Of a stretch of DNA of 64,000 bases, positions 35,556 to 47,056 are shown piece after piece. The notes beneath the pieces were generated by a model that saw nothing but the letters and a program-made list of their open reading frames with translations, was not told the DNA's origin and did no database searches. The DNA is from Cricetomys ansorgei (Eukaryota; Chordata; Mammalia; Rodentia; Nesomyidae). Numbering within the stretch: the first letter of the stretch is position 1; the number at the start of each line of letters is the position of its first letter. The stretch is taken from the NCBI GenBank assembly GCA_026225945.1, contig JAMJFZ010003581.1:9347001-9411000 (forward strand), read 5' to 3'. The translations under genes and the position numbers were made by a program.

Positions 35556-35861
35556 AGCCATGATGAAAAGCAAAGAGCTATGTGTCAGTATCAGAATGGG
35601 TAGAGAGCCTCTGAGCACTTCCCGGCTAAGCCACAGGGGCGCTACCGAGCTACCGGGCTCTTAGGGAGTGGGGACCCGGGTTGGTGAAGAGTTGGTTGAC
35701 TGGAACTTGTCTGAGGTGCCTGCCCCCAAAGTTCATTGCAATGTCCTGCTCCTTGCAGCAGGGGTGACAGAGAAAAGGAAAAGGGATGAACCCAAGGAGG
35801 TCTTAGCATGGATATCCGGAAGTCCTTGGATTTAGAATTAATGTCAGTCATTCCTGGATAT

Positions 35862-36024
35862 ATTTTTTTAAGGTTTATTTCTACTATTTGTTCAAATGTA
35901 TGTATGTACGTGGGCGTCTGTGTGTGGGTATGTGCATGTGAGTATGGGTGTCCTCGGAGGTCAAAAGAGGGCACCAGAGCCCCAGAGCTGGAGTTACAGG
36001 TGGTAGTGAGCCATCTGTCGAAAT
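35862..36024 (-). repeat. B2 SINE, antisense, head missing
   Basis: A GTATGTATGTACG tail, GGTCAAAAGAGGGCACCAGAG and GAGTTACAGGTGGTAGTGAGCC. It stops before the tRNA-like head. Confidence 0.8.
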
Positions 36025-36687
36025 GAAACTATACCTTTTCCATAACACCTGCAGTATTTGTTTAATGTATTGATGTGCACATAGTTGGGAATTACTTGTA
36101 TAATAAATATAATATTCAGATATTAAACACCTTTTTTAAATGGGAAGGAAGGTGGAGCGAGAAAAGGAATGGGTCAAACAGTGGACAGGAGCTTTGAGGC
36201 CTGGAGGATGTGTGAGCAAGGCAGCCACAGGGCAGGATGTGGAGAGTGGCCTTTCTGTGCTCTGAAGAGGTGAGAAGCTTCTCTGAGAGATGGTGCAGGT
36301 GAAGGCAGAGGAGGCCAGTGAGAACAAGAAGAGGAGATGTGAAAGTAGGGAGAGATTTGAACACACTTGGGCAGGATTTCAAGTTAGGGCAAGGGTTGTG
36401 GCTGTCTAGTAGGGGGTCTGGGAGAGGGGGCTGCTGAGGGGTCACTGGCTACCACGGCCCAGTCATGGAGGTGCAGACAAGTCTACAGACGAGCTTCTGT
36501 AGGGGAGCGGGAAGAGCAGGCTGGGCTCTGCCCAGACACTCAGAGCCCCTGACTTCATTCAGTCTGGGCTGGCCTTGCAGAATTCACTGATGTCTTATGA
36601 TTTCAAATACCTGGAGAAGTAAGGACACCCCACTAATGTTGATTCTGGGACCCTCCAGGCATTCATCTTGAGGACCCTGAGACAGCG
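36025..36687. other. Unassigned sequence
   Basis: No named repeat or gene. Two frames on the minus strand overlap but have no domain. Confidence 0.4.
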
Positions 36688-37028
36688 GGTATTGTGGTTT
36701 GAATGTGTGTGTTTGCACACTTGGCCCCCAGCTGGTGCTGCTGTCTGGGAAGGCCAAAGAGCCTTTAGGGGATGGAGTGTCTCTGGAGAAACTGGGTCAC
36801 TGGTGAGGCTTTGGGGTTTTATAGCTGGGTCCCACTTCGTGTTCCTTCTCTGATTCCTGAGTATGAATACAACGTGACCAGTCAGCCTCCTGCTCCTGCG
36901 GCCATGTCCCTCCCTGCTAAGATGATTGCACTGGGCTGGAACCATAAACCAAAACAAACCCTTTTATTGCTTTTATTAACATCTTTTATCAAAGCAGCAG
37001 GAAAGCATAACAAAACACCAAACCTTGT
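36688..37028 (+). repeat. LTR/MaLR-like muroid repeat
   Basis: GGTTTGAATGTGTGTGTTTGC, CACTTGGCCCCCAGCTGGTG and GGAACCATAAACCAAAACAAACCC, ending AACAAAACACC. Same family as 6056-6295. Confidence 0.75.
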
Positions 37029-37861
37029 GGGGCTGTCCTGGAGCTGAGGTGGTAGAAGCATGCTTGGAACCCGGGAACTCTCATTCTGAGAGCAGAAGGC
37101 CTGTGGCCGCTCCTCCACCTCCTGCAATGACAAACCACAAGCTATGCACAGCAAGGTACTACCTCCTCAAAGGTGGGTGTCCTGGCAGATTGTTTACCTG
37201 AAGCTGGGGCTTACTTCTTCCTATATGACTATGTAAGCTCTCTCCCTCTAGTCCCCTGGAAAATACCTAGGTCCAGGTTATGAGCCCCAGCATGCAAATG
37301 GGGCTGTTGTACCTGTACTGTCCTAACCAATGAGCTTCCCCTGACGTCCCTGGATACCAGAAGATCCTTCCTCTATCTAGAAATGTGACCCCCATTCCCA
37401 CAATAAACTGAATTACACCCTCTGCCTCGTGCTCCTGGAAATTCTTTACATTCCACTGGCTTTCAGAAGCCTCTGATGGATGATCACATGGACACACATG
37501 GAGTTGTGCTGCTGGCCATGGTGTAGCTACTTCCCAGGGATGGTAACAGACACGAAGACACCCTACTAAACCTAAGATACCACGCTAGTGTGGCTCGAAT
37601 CATCTTGAACCAGTGCACACAGGCCAATATGGTGAGAGTCATGAAGAGCTCACACGTGCACACACTTGTAAGCACACCTGTGAGCGCGCCTGTGCCAACA
37701 CCTGGAAGCAGTCAGATCTGCTGAGTTTCACTTTCTCTTCTGCAAAGCTGCATGGAGAGACAGCGCCCGCCTGGCAAGGTCACTGTGTGGATTTCTGAGA
37801 CATCGTATGTAAAAGCTTGGTGCCCAACGAATGTGAGATGTTAGTATTAAGTATGAATCAG
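37029..37861. other. Unassigned sequence
   Basis: No gene or clear repeat identified. The minus-strand frame at 37267-37497 has no recognisable domain. Confidence 0.4.
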
Positions 37862-38085
37862 AATGGAGATCAACTGGGAGAGTGCTTGCCTCGCTTGCAC
37901 GAAGCCCTGGGTTCAAATTCCAGTACTGCACAAATCCGGCACGGTGGCACACACCTGTAATTTGTAGCACTCAGGAGGTGGTGACTGGATGGTCGGAAGT
38001 AGAAGATCATCCTTGGCCACATGAGTTCCATGCCACCGTGGCATATACGAGAACCTGTCACTAAATGAAATATAGATGAGGAAAT
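37862..38085 (+). repeat. B4 (ID-B1) composite SINE
   Basis: ID head with GAGTGCTTGCCTCGCTTGCAC and GCCCTGGGTTCAAATTCCAG, then a B1-like half with GGCACGGTGGCACACACC. Confidence 0.88.
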
Positions 38086-38144
38086 AATTGTAAAGGAATT
38101 CTATTAAAATATATATCTCTCTTCTGAAACGAGGTACCAAGAGA

Positions 38145-38312
38145 GGGAGGCCACCAGCTGTGATGGTGTAATCCCCACATCCGGTAGCCTAAGGCAGGAG
38201 GATTGTTGGTTTAAGGCCGACTTGGGCCACATAGCGAGACCCTGTCTCAAAAGGAAAAGGAGGAGGAGGAGGAGGAGGAGGAGGAGGAGGAGGAGGAAGA
38301 AGAAGAGGAAAG
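38145..38312 (+). repeat. B1-like fragment with (GGA)n tail
   Basis: GTGTAATCCCCACATCCGG to GAGACCCTGTCTCAAAAGG, then (AGG)n from 38263 to 38312. Confidence 0.8.
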
Positions 38313-38313
38313 A

Positions 38314-38512
38314 GTTGGGCTCGGAGAGATGGTTCAGTGGTTAAGAGAACATACTGCTCTTTCAGGGGATCCTGGTTCAGTTCCAAAACCCATGTCTGTA
38401 ACCCAGCTCCAGGGATCCAATGCCCTTTTCTGGATCCCTCAGGCACCTCCCCTCACATGCATATAAACTCCTGCCCTCTGTGTGCATACAAATGAAAATA
38501 AATTAAACAAAA
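38314..38512 (+). repeat. B2 SINE
   Basis: TTGGGCTCGGAGAGATGGTTC head, AATGCCCTTTTCTGGATCC body and an AAAATAAATTAAAC tail. Confidence 0.9.
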
Positions 38513-38517
38513 CAAGG

Positions 38518-38595
38518 GCCGGGATGCCCTTCAGCGGTAGAGCATTTACCTATGATGTACAACCTCTGAGTTTGTTTGATATCTAACAACAGAAG
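38518..38595 (+). repeat. ID-like fragment
   Basis: GCCGGGATGCCCTTCAGCGGTAGAGC resembles the ID/tRNA-Ala-derived head, without an A-tail. Confidence 0.5.
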
Positions 38596-38615
38596 AGGGT
38601 AAAAGGAGATTCTTC

Positions 38616-38826
38616 TTCCGGGCTGGAGAGTTGGCCCAGCGGGTAAGAGCACTTGTGGCTCTTGCAGAGGACCTGAGTTCGGATCCCAGCACCCACATGG
38701 TTGCAACCATCTGTAACTCCAGTTCCAGGGGATCTGAAGCCCTCTTCTGGCACCATCTTTGAGGGTACCAGGCATATACACACTCATACGCATAAAATAA
38801 ATAAATCTACAAAAAGAAATTTAAAA
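38616..38826 (+). repeat. B2 SINE
   Basis: GGGCTGGAGAGTTGGCCCAG head, GCTCTTGCAGAGGACCTGAG and an AAAATAAATAAATC tail. A low-divergence copy with a likely intact A and B box. Confidence 0.95.
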
Positions 38827-38887
38827 AGAGGAAAGGAGGGAGAGAGGAAAAAAAGATCAGAAAAGCTATTGCATTTTCTTGATCCCT

Positions 38888-39125
38888 GTGCTGGTTGGTT
38901 TTTGTTCACTTGACATAAACCTAGACTTATCTGGGAATTCCTCACCTGAGAAATCGTCTCCTTTAGATTGGCCTGTGGGTAAGTCTGTGGTGCATTTTCT
39001 TGATTAATAATGTGGGAGGGCTCAGCCTACCGTGGATTGTGTCACTCCTGGACAGGAGGCTTAGCTAGTGTTCTCCTAGATAGTTATAACCTCAGCTCTA
39101 AAACTTCCTGTTGCCAGGGTCGACA
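38888..39125 (+). repeat. LTR/MaLR-like muroid repeat, 5' half
   Basis: TTTTTGTTCACTTGACATAAACC, GATTGGCCTGTGGGTAAGTC, TTTTCTTGATTAATAATGTG and GGAGGGCTCAGCC. Matches the complement of the element at 11.8 kb. Confidence 0.75.
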
Positions 39126-39482
39126 ACCACACAGGTAAAAAAAAAAAAATGACAGCTCACACTTTACCAAGATTAAAAGTCAGACATTACTCAAAAATAT
39201 GATGCATATAATTTAAGAGCATCATAATTATGATTAAATGCTTCTTTCCTATTTGGTAGATTAGCTGTTATTAGATTTCACGTAAAACAAGTCTTTTAAG
39301 CAAAACAATAAAATGAACATTTCACTCGGAGTAGGGCATACGGCTAGAAGCAGGCAATTTTCCCCTTGGGAAAAAATATGTTAGCAATTTAATAACATAT
39401 ATTAAAGATAGAAATTATTAAGATAAATGCAAAATCATTCTTTTCACTAGCATGGAGAGCTGAAACGATGAGAACCAAGGTA

Positions 39483-39641
39483 GGGAAGGTTTTGCTGCAT
39501 GTATGTGGGTGTAAGGGTGTCCAATCATCTGAAACAGGGGTTACAGACAGTTGTGAGTTGCCTTGTTGGTGCTGGGAATTGAACCCAGGTCCTCTAGAGA
39601 AGCATCCAGTGCTCTTAACCACTGAGCTATCTCTTCAGCCC
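39483..39641 (-). repeat. B2 SINE, antisense
   Basis: CTGGGAATTGAACCCAGGTC, TCTTAACCACTGAGC and ATCTCTTCAGCCC. Confidence 0.9.
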
Positions 39642-39659
39642 CCACAGCACTCTTTAAAC

Positions 39660-39980
39660 TGACTCTGGTGGTCCACCCTTACCTTATGATCCCAGCACTC
39701 AGGAGGTAGAAGCAGGAGATCAGAAGTTCAAGATGGAACTAACAAGGTGATTTCGGCAAGCAAAAGCCCTTGCCATCAACGCTGATGACCTTAGTTCAGT
39801 CCCTAGGACCCACACAGAGGAGAGAACCAACTTCTGAAAATTGTCCTCTGATCAACACACACATGCTGTGGCATGCTCAAGAGTGCACATACTTACACAC
39901 ACTACATAGATAACACAAGGCCACCCTCAGCTACATAGGAAGTGCCAACCCTAGATACAGAAGACTGTCTTAAAAACAAA
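39660..39980 (+). repeat. B1 interrupted by a B3-like SINE
   Basis: B1 left part (ATGATCCCAGCACTCAGGAG, to about 39736) is split by a B3-like copy (39738-39905, TGATGACCTTAGTTCAGTCCC). It resumes with CAAGGCCACCCTCAGCTAC and a tail. Confidence 0.7.
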
Positions 39981-39984
39981 AACA

Positions 39985-40098
39985 AGCCCCAGTGAGATGG
40001 CTCTTTGGGTAAGGCATCTTTTTACCAAGCATGATGATCTGAGTTTAATCCCAGAGATTCACATGGTGTAAGGAGAGAAGTGACTCCCATCTATGCTA
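39985..40098 (+). repeat. B3-like SINE, partial
   Basis: GCCCCAGTGAGATGGCTCTTTGGG head and TGATCTGAGTTTAATCCCAG, truncated at the 3' side by the L1 fragment. Confidence 0.75.
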
Positions 40099-40099
40099 G

Positions 40100-40830
40100 A
40101 ACACTGACTGGCTTGATCTTGGTCAGGTTTTGTGCAGGCAACCACAGCTGTTGAGTTCATGAAACAAAGGTCCTGTCCTACCTGGATGACATTGTTTTGT
40201 TTCTGACTTCTGGCTCTTCCAGTCTTTCCACTCTCTCTTTCATGATGTCTCCTGAGCCTTGGGGAAGGAAATGTAATTCAGACATACCATTTATGGCTGA
40301 ACACTCCATAGACATTTACTCTCTGCAGTTTCTCTGATGAGGACTGAGAACTACAAGGGATGCATATTTCAAGGCAGTTTATTATTTATATTATGTTCAT
40401 TTAACAAAATAGAAGTAGATCCATTCCTAGAACTTATGAGATCCCCCGCCATGGGTTTTTGACCAGATTCACAGTACCAGGCCTGCATTTCCTTCTGTGG
40501 TGTGGGGCTTAAATCTGATCAGAAGTGGTTGGTTCCCTAACACTCATGTCATGAGTGCACCCATGGGCCTATGTCAGCAGGCCAGTTGATATTGTAGCTT
40601 GCAGGGTTCACAGCTGAGTAAGACTGTTGATGAATAACCCTGTTATCCTCCAGCACTTGGGAGTACTTTCCAGGACACTGGCAGCTAGCCAGCGGGGAGG
40701 AAGCTTCCAGAAATCAAGTATTAGCTTGATTTCTCCAAGTCTGTGACCAATATGTGTGTGATATCTTCAGCAACAGGGTCTTACTGTCATGTTCTGGTGG
40801 GCACTCAAGAGGAATGGCAATAGCCAGTGT
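40100..40830 (+). mobile_element. Lx-type L1 3' UTR fragment
   Basis: Segments such as AGAAGTGGTTGGTTCCC, ATTGTAGCTTGCAGGGTTCAC, GATATCTTCAGCAACAGGGTC and TGTTCTGGTGGGCA are typical of rodent Lx/L1 3' untranslated sequence. Non-coding. Confidence 0.6.
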
Positions 40831-40834
40831 CACG

Positions 40835-41240
40835 GCCGGTCTGTTAGATCATCCAGTTGATCTCTTCATCAGCAACTCTATTTACATTAAGCTAAGAGGG
40901 AGTAACTCTATTTACATGATAACACAGGCATAGAAATTCCATCCTGTTGGCTTCAGGCGGTCAGTGCAATGATCTTACAGTAAATATAATATCTTAGATA
41001 TGTTCAAATCATTGCAATAACTGAGCCTTGACTGCACCATCACCTCCTACTTGGTTCTTCAGGCAGGAAGTGTAAAGGGCAAAAGTTACTCTGCCTAAGA
41101 GATGTATGGAACCAGGACATAACTTCCATGAGGGCTACGTTCAGGTAAGATGGTCATGAATCTCCCTAGTCCAAGGACATAACCTAACGAATATGCTCGG
41201 TCACTTGTAGGTAGGTGATAACCCAGACAGATGAAGACAG
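40835..41240 (+). repeat. Partial LTR, same family as 49257-49755
   Basis: Shares GGCAAAAGTTAC and ATGCTCGGTCACTTGTAGGTAGGTGATAACCCAGACAG (41194-41230) with the LTR at 49.26-49.76 kb. The 3' end is missing. Confidence 0.6.
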
Positions 41241-44044
41241 GAATCTGAGCCTCTGATTCCAGAGAGGAAGGCCTCAGAGGCTGGGAGAGGAGGCTGCTTC
41301 ATAAGCAAGGGCCTGCCCAGGAGGCTAGAATAGTACTATCCAGGGGAAGGATAAGGGGCAGGAATATCAGTGGTTCCCACTAAACCTCATGACTCCCAAG
41401 CACTGGGCTCTCTCTTTATTTCCGGCTAACCCACCTATTCAGGTGGAATAGTTGGGACATGCCAGGAACTGTTTCCTCTCTTGTGAGGATGCAGAGCTCA
41501 TACCCAAGATGACTGATGAAATGAGGAGGGTAGGCAGGACCAGCAGGGGACATCCTGAGCCTAGATGTCACCTGTGATTACAGGCTCAGTTCATGTCTCA
41601 GTCCCTCCTTAGGCCCCCACCCCCCAGCTCCTCCTGTGACATAGACATGGCTGGAGGTCAGAGGTTACTGTTGTGTGGTTTCATGGTCTGTCATCCAAAT
41701 GACCTCCGTGTGACAGCAAACAAGACAGTGAAGACCAGGGTCTTACTGAAGAGTCCACAGACCACAGGAACAACGATGTTGAATGTGGAGACCCTGTGGA
41801 GACAGGAGATTGAAGGTTAGTGCAATGGCCACCCACACTGCAGAGTCTAGGGAACTCTTCCCCATCCAATCTTCTCAACCTTGGTCCTTCCTGCGGCTTT
41901 CCCACAGCCTCTGACCCTGTGCAGGTTAGATGGTCACTTCCTAGAATAACCAATAAGAACGACATCCAGTGCAGGGCATAGAGTTCACATCCAGGAGATG
42001 CACAAAGGCAGGCATCTTGGTCCTCTCTGAGGGTGGAGTGAGGTTCATCTCCACGGAGCCTGATTCCTGTTGTCAGCATCCTGACCTGCTTCCAGGACAG
42101 TCACCCCACTTTTAGGCTCATTTCCCCATAGAAACCAAGCAGAATCCAATCTCACTGACAATCCCACGGTGGGTTTGTAAAATGGTCCTCCAAGTTCCAG
42201 ATTGACAGCAGTAGACAGAAGGAAGAGACCCCCATGTGGGGAGCCATATCAGAGGAACTGAAGCCAGCACTGGGGCTTGAGGAGTCCAGCCCACCATTTC
42301 TGGGGTATTTTCTCCTGAATAGCCCCTTCTGCTGAACGACCGTGGTGATTTTCTCAAAACGCAATGCCACTCAGCTGAATTGATGGTTCAACTGGAACTC
42401 CAGAAAGAATAACTTAAGAAACACGTATGGCCGAAAAGATTGTTTTGCCAGCTGCTATGGAGAAAGTTACCTGGGTTAAGCAAAACATATTCGTGTTTGC
42501 CGAGGACTCGCTAGATCAGGAAGCACATACAAAGAAATGCAGTTGGGCCCCCAGGTCTGTGATTAACAGATGACAGGTGAGTTTCGGGGCCCACTGTTAA
42601 GTTTGATCCAATTTGATTTTCCTTGTTTTACAATTTTTTTGTTTTACAAATGTTTTTATTATTATGAATTTGCTGATGCACCTAGAAAATGTAAAGACAA
42701 TGAAGCAGACAGATTTTCCTCCCTATATGATATACAAAAAAATAAAAATTCTCTTACTTGTGATCCTTTGATTAACTTTAATAGAAAAATAACAGGATGA
42801 CTGGTTATTGTTTGGTTTACCATAAACTACAGCCTAACCAGGAAATTGGCTCAGAACATACGAGAGATGTTTTGTTGTGTGTGGGTATTTGCAGGGTAAC
42901 CTGCCCAAGGGCTTTTTTTCAAAGGGTATAGAAGCTGTATGTGTGTTGAAGCCTTGGTTGAATGAATGAACGAGAATGAATCCATAAGGTTGAATGAATG
43001 CACAAGAATGAATCCACAGGGCTGAATCCATGAATCCGCAGGGCATCATCTACAAGACTTCATCCATAAGATAATTTGCAAGGCGTATGGGTGAGGGATA
43101 TGCAGGTTAAAGCTTATAAAATGTAGGTGTGTATGAGGTATGCTTGTGTGGAAGTTTGCCTTCTCTCACAAGAGGTGAATGTATGCATGTAAAATTAAAT
43201 TGTATGGGGAGGAAAAGGCTTGAATTGTATAGAGAAGGAAAGGAGAAGAAAAAGGTCCGAATAAAGATGAAAGTCTGATGCCATCTAGAAAAAGCCTAAA
43301 TAAACAGAAAGGTTTGGTGCCAAGTATAAGTACGAACAAAGAGAGCTGAGGTCTTCATTCAAGAAAAGTGTGCGCAGGAGAGATTTTTCACCAGCTCCAC
43401 ACCTACCTCCTCAGAGCCCTGACCGGCTGGGGCCGGCCCTGGTACCCACACAGGAGAGAGAGCTCTGCCTGACCCTGGGCAGATAGGGAAGCAGATGGGG
43501 AAACAATTGCCCTACATGACAGGACACAGACACAAAAGGAGTGACAGTGGACCAGACAGAGGCCACACACCGTCCAGACTTTCTACTAGCTTCCCATAGT
43601 GCCACTCAGGTGACCCAACCTTTGACACTGGGGCCTTTGCAGAGCACATCAGATCCAAACTTCGGCAGCGGGCAAAGTGAAGACCCACTGACTTGGCATG
43701 CACGGCCCTGTTTACGGTGACTACTGAATGTTGATGTGACTTTGAGCGTGCCTGACTTAAATGTTGAATTATCAGAGAAAGAAATTATTTCCTTGATTCC
43801 TAATAATGTGCCTCCTTACAGTCTTTTCTGGTCTTTATTCATGCTTACACATACCTTAGATGACAGTAATTCTCATGATTCACAGTTCATCATCCTCCCT
43901 GCTAAGACTGTCCTTCCACACCAGCACCTGGTCTCCACAATCCAAACTCCAATGACTACACAATTTCCCATCAACCAGGAAAGCACAACCATTTGTCTGT
44001 TATTAGTCATCGATATTATTTTTGGCTTCTTAAAAGTCGTATTT
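41241..44044. other. Unassigned, possibly ERV-derived
   Basis: About 2.8 kb with no SINEs and no gene I recognise. The 42.36-43.40 kb part is AT-rich with two AATAAA-like sites and a degenerate tandem of GAATGAATCCA units (42952-43060), resembling non-coding retroviral internal sequence. A plus-strand segment 41630-41816 ends AAG|GTTAGT like an exon, but I cannot support a gene. Confidence 0.4.
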
Positions 44045-44175
44045 TTGTGTTGATTCACGTGTACGAAATGGTGTATGTGTTCAGGTTTGTGTGAGTGCAG
44101 TGGTCACAGAAACCAGTAGAGGGCGCAGGATTCCTTGGTGATACATAAGCGGTTGCGAGTTGTCTGAAATGAGCA
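44045..44175 (-). repeat. B2 SINE, antisense, carrying a CTCF-like motif
   Basis: Antisense B2 body. CCAGTAGAGGGCGCAGG (44113-44129) fits the CTCF core, in keeping with the known spread of CTCF sites by rodent B2 elements. Confidence 0.6.
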
Positions 44176-44195
44176 GGCAGAACGGAACCACTGCA

Positions 44196-44272
44196 CATCC
44201 ACTGATTCATCCATTCACCCATTTATCCACTGTCCCTCCATCCACATAGCCATCATCTATCCATCCATCCAT
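44196..44272. repeat. (ATCC)n microsatellite
   Basis: Imperfect TCCATTCACCC and TCCATCCATCC units. Confidence 0.9.
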
Positions 44273-44411
44273 CCTCAAAGGGACAGTGGGGCCAGTCAAA
44301 CACACTCATCGCTATCAACGGATGATGCCAAGGGTTTGTTACAATGACAGGAAGCTGACTAACACAAACGCCTGCTACAAATCTGAAACTCCTATTCTAA
44401 AATCCCGAGAC

Positions 44412-44505
44412 CGTAGTTAGAGATGCAGCTCAGAGTTAGAGCACCTGCTTAGCATTGGTGAGGCCTCAATTTCCATTCTCAGCACTGGAAATCACCCCTC
44501 CCCCC
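44412..44505 (+). repeat. ID-like SINE
   Basis: AGAGATGCAGCTCAGAGTTAGAGC with CACCTGCTTAGCATTGG and GAGGCCTCAATTTCC, followed by A-rich DNA. Confidence 0.65.
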
Positions 44506-44732
44506 AAACACAAACAACCAATCAACCAACCAACCAAAGACCCTGATAAGAATTTATGCCCAGAAATTGTCATTCCATCAAATGTTAGGGTTCTCACACC
44601 AGTGATGAAATCAAACAAACAAAAAAAAAAAACCAGAAAACAAATTAAGTAAATAAAGCAAAACAAACAAACAAAAACAAAAGCAGAGGCAAAACTAGAA
44701 AGAACCATCACCATAACAGTAAGATTTGTAGG

Positions 44733-44890
44733 GCTAGCTAGGCATGATGGTGCACGCCTTTAATCCCAGCACTTGGGAGGCAGAGGCAAGTGGATCTCTG
44801 GGAGTTTGCAGCCAGCCTAGTACAGAGAGTCCCAGGCCAGCCAAGGCTACACAATGAGGCCTTGTCTAAAGGAAAAAAAAAAAAGAGCAG
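44733..44890 (+). repeat. B1 SINE
   Basis: CTAGGCATGATGGTGCACGCC, AATCCCAGCACTTGGGAGGC and an A-rich end. Confidence 0.93.
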
Positions 44891-46556
44891 TGTGTGTTGA
44901 TGACCCTTCATCACTGGCTCTCCAGTGTTCCTAGGCTACAGAAAACTAAAGCTACAGAGGATCCGGACCTGTGCAAAATCACTCTGTCTGCCTGCCATAA
45001 GAACTCAGGCTCACTCAGAGAATTCTACTCCACCATACCACTCCTGGGTTGGTGGGGCTAACAGTTTTTGTCAACAACACCATTCCTCAGTCAGTAACTG
45101 CCTCTCCCTCCCCAGGGATTCCACACGGACTGCAGTGACTCAAGTGTGCTCCTGCTGCACCCCATCCCATCCTCATCCTCATGGCCTCTCAGCATGTGGT
45201 CTGGGGACGAACGGTATTCAAAGAAGAAATCCAGCCACCCAGAAACGTTATGTTACCACCTGTCATATTTGTGAATGTGACTTCAGGTCAGGAGAGGAGA
45301 CAACAGCAGTTAGCTTGGCTCTTGGTTGTATACCTGCCAGAGACGAGGTTCGAGTCCTTTGCTGTACTAAAGGTGGGGACTTCAGTTACTGTCCAAGTCG
45401 AAATCATGCCAGGGACAGGAGTACTTGAACCAACTGCAAGAAGAAACATAGAATGGATGGATAGATGGGTGGATGGATACACAGATGGATAGACAGACGG
45501 ACAGATAGATGATTGAGTAGGTGAAGAGAAATGGAGCTGAGGAGGGTATGGCCATGGCCATTCAAGAAGCAAGGTTTTCTTTTGCTAAAATCCAAAGGAA
45601 TAGTGTAAAGTTGGCCTGGATCAGAAGTGGGAAAAGGAATGGAAGGAGAAAGGGAGGAAGGGTGGGAAGAGTCATGCAGAGAAGTGTTCTCGGGCTGAGT
45701 CACGGAGACGTTCCTGCCTGCTGCTGTTCACCTGTCTGTCTGCCCATTCTCTCCCTCTCACTGTTCCCTCTGCCTCTGTAAGTCACACCACTCTAAAAGC
45801 CGTCCTTTACTGCTGTGTCCTATCTGAGCCCCGTCCTGGGCTTGGCACAGACTCTCCCAGCTGTAGGAGGGAAGGCCTGTCTCTCTTTCCTCTGCCATCC
45901 CTGATTCATCCACTACTGGCTGGGGATGTGGAGCAAGGCACGGCTCTTCCTCAGCGAATTCAGATATCCACAGAGGGATTTGTAAGTAGGTTGGTCCTTG
46001 CTGAAGTGAGACTAGACAGTTGTCCCTCATAAGCCAGTGTCACTGTGGGTCTACTGAGCCCGGGTCTGCATTTGAAATAAGGTCTTCAGGTGGTTCCTGC
46101 CCACAGCCAGGCCTGAGGCACACAGTTTAGAAGCCCACAGGAGGCAGCAGTGGCATGTCGGGAGGAAGAGAGTGGGTTACAAGAGGCTTCCTGAGGGGAT
46201 GTGACTTCTAATTAGAGATTTGGGAAATGGAACCCAATTATATTCCAAGTCTACTTCTCTCTGAACCCTGCTGTGTAAGGGGAATGCATGTCTAGGAGCC
46301 TCCACTTAATACTGGCCTGCAGTAGACTTCAGATTCTGGGAGAGAGCCAGGATGCTAGAAATCCTGGCCTCTGATGTCCTCACCTGACGTAGATCTCTAC
46401 CCTCCTGAAGTCTGTATCTGTTACCCTGAGAAGATTGCTGGGTTCCTTGAGAAATGCTCTTCCTCAGAACTCAGATAGAGTTGTGTCTTGTTTTGTTTTA
46501 TAACTGCATGAGCCACATGACATGTGGTCCATGGAAGTCAAGCTTTGTACATGATC
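44891..46556. other. Low-repeat sequence 3' of the TREM-like exons
   Basis: Apart from a (GATG)n array (45448-45512), this is mostly unique sequence. It may hold downstream exons of the minus-strand TREM-like gene, but only one short candidate (46384-46425) has a usable acceptor and donor. The 167-codon plus frame at 44925-45428 has no recognisable domain. Confidence 0.4.
45448..45512. repeat. (GATG)n/(GATA)n microsatellite
   Basis: GGATGGATAGATGGGTGGATGG and GACAGACGGACAGATAGATG units. Confidence 0.9.
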
Positions 46557-46591
<35 letters not shown>

Positions 46592-46812
46592 ATACTGTCA
46601 TGTGAGTATGGATATACCTGTGTGTGAGGGTGTACACATATGTGGAGGCTACAGGTCAACTCAGGTGTCATTCTTCCCGATACCTTATTTTTATGAGGCA
46701 GAGTTTCTCACTTTTCATTTAAAAATTCCCGATTCAGCTAGGCTGGCCGGTGAGCCCAGGGTTCTACCTGTGTCCACTCTCATTATCTGCATAGGCCACC
46801 ATGATAGGCTTT
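46557..46812 (-). repeat. (GT)n plus rodent SINE composite, antisense
   Basis: A GT run (46557-46588) followed by GTGGAGGCTACAGGTCAAC and AGCTAGGCTGGCCGGTGAGC. Same order as at 1499-1832. Confidence 0.6.
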
Positions 46813-46816
46813 TTTT

Positions 46817-47056
46817 TTAAAGCTTTATTTTTATTTTATGTGCATGGTGGATATGCCTGCACGCATATCCATGTACTTCATGCATGGGGTGGAAATTGAA
46901 CCCAGGTCCTCTAGAACAGCAGCCAGTGTTCTTCACCTCTGAGCCATCTCTCCAGCCCCTACGTTAGGCCTTTTAATGTGAGTACTGAGGATAGAACTCA
47001 GGTCCCTCACATTTGCCTAGAAAGCACTTTACCAGCTGAGCCATCACCCAGCCCCA
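46817..47056 (-). repeat. B2 SINE then ID/B4-like piece, both antisense
   Basis: B2 (46817-46960) ends CTGAGCCATCTCTCCAGCCCC. The ID/B4-like piece (46961-47056) ends CAGCTGAGCCATCACCCAGCCCC. Confidence 0.85.

Noticed and set aside
38616..38690. tRNA gene-like A and B boxes
   Set aside because: They belong to the B2 SINE head; no cloverleaf or discrete tRNA end is present.
41630..41816. Exon-like segment ending AAG|GTTAGT (plus strand)
   Set aside because: Splice-like ends only; the translated product matches nothing and no partner exon is visible.
44925..45428. 167-codon plus-strand frame
   Set aside because: Cys/His/Ser-rich with no zinc-finger spacing. It overlaps other open frames and runs into a GATG microsatellite.
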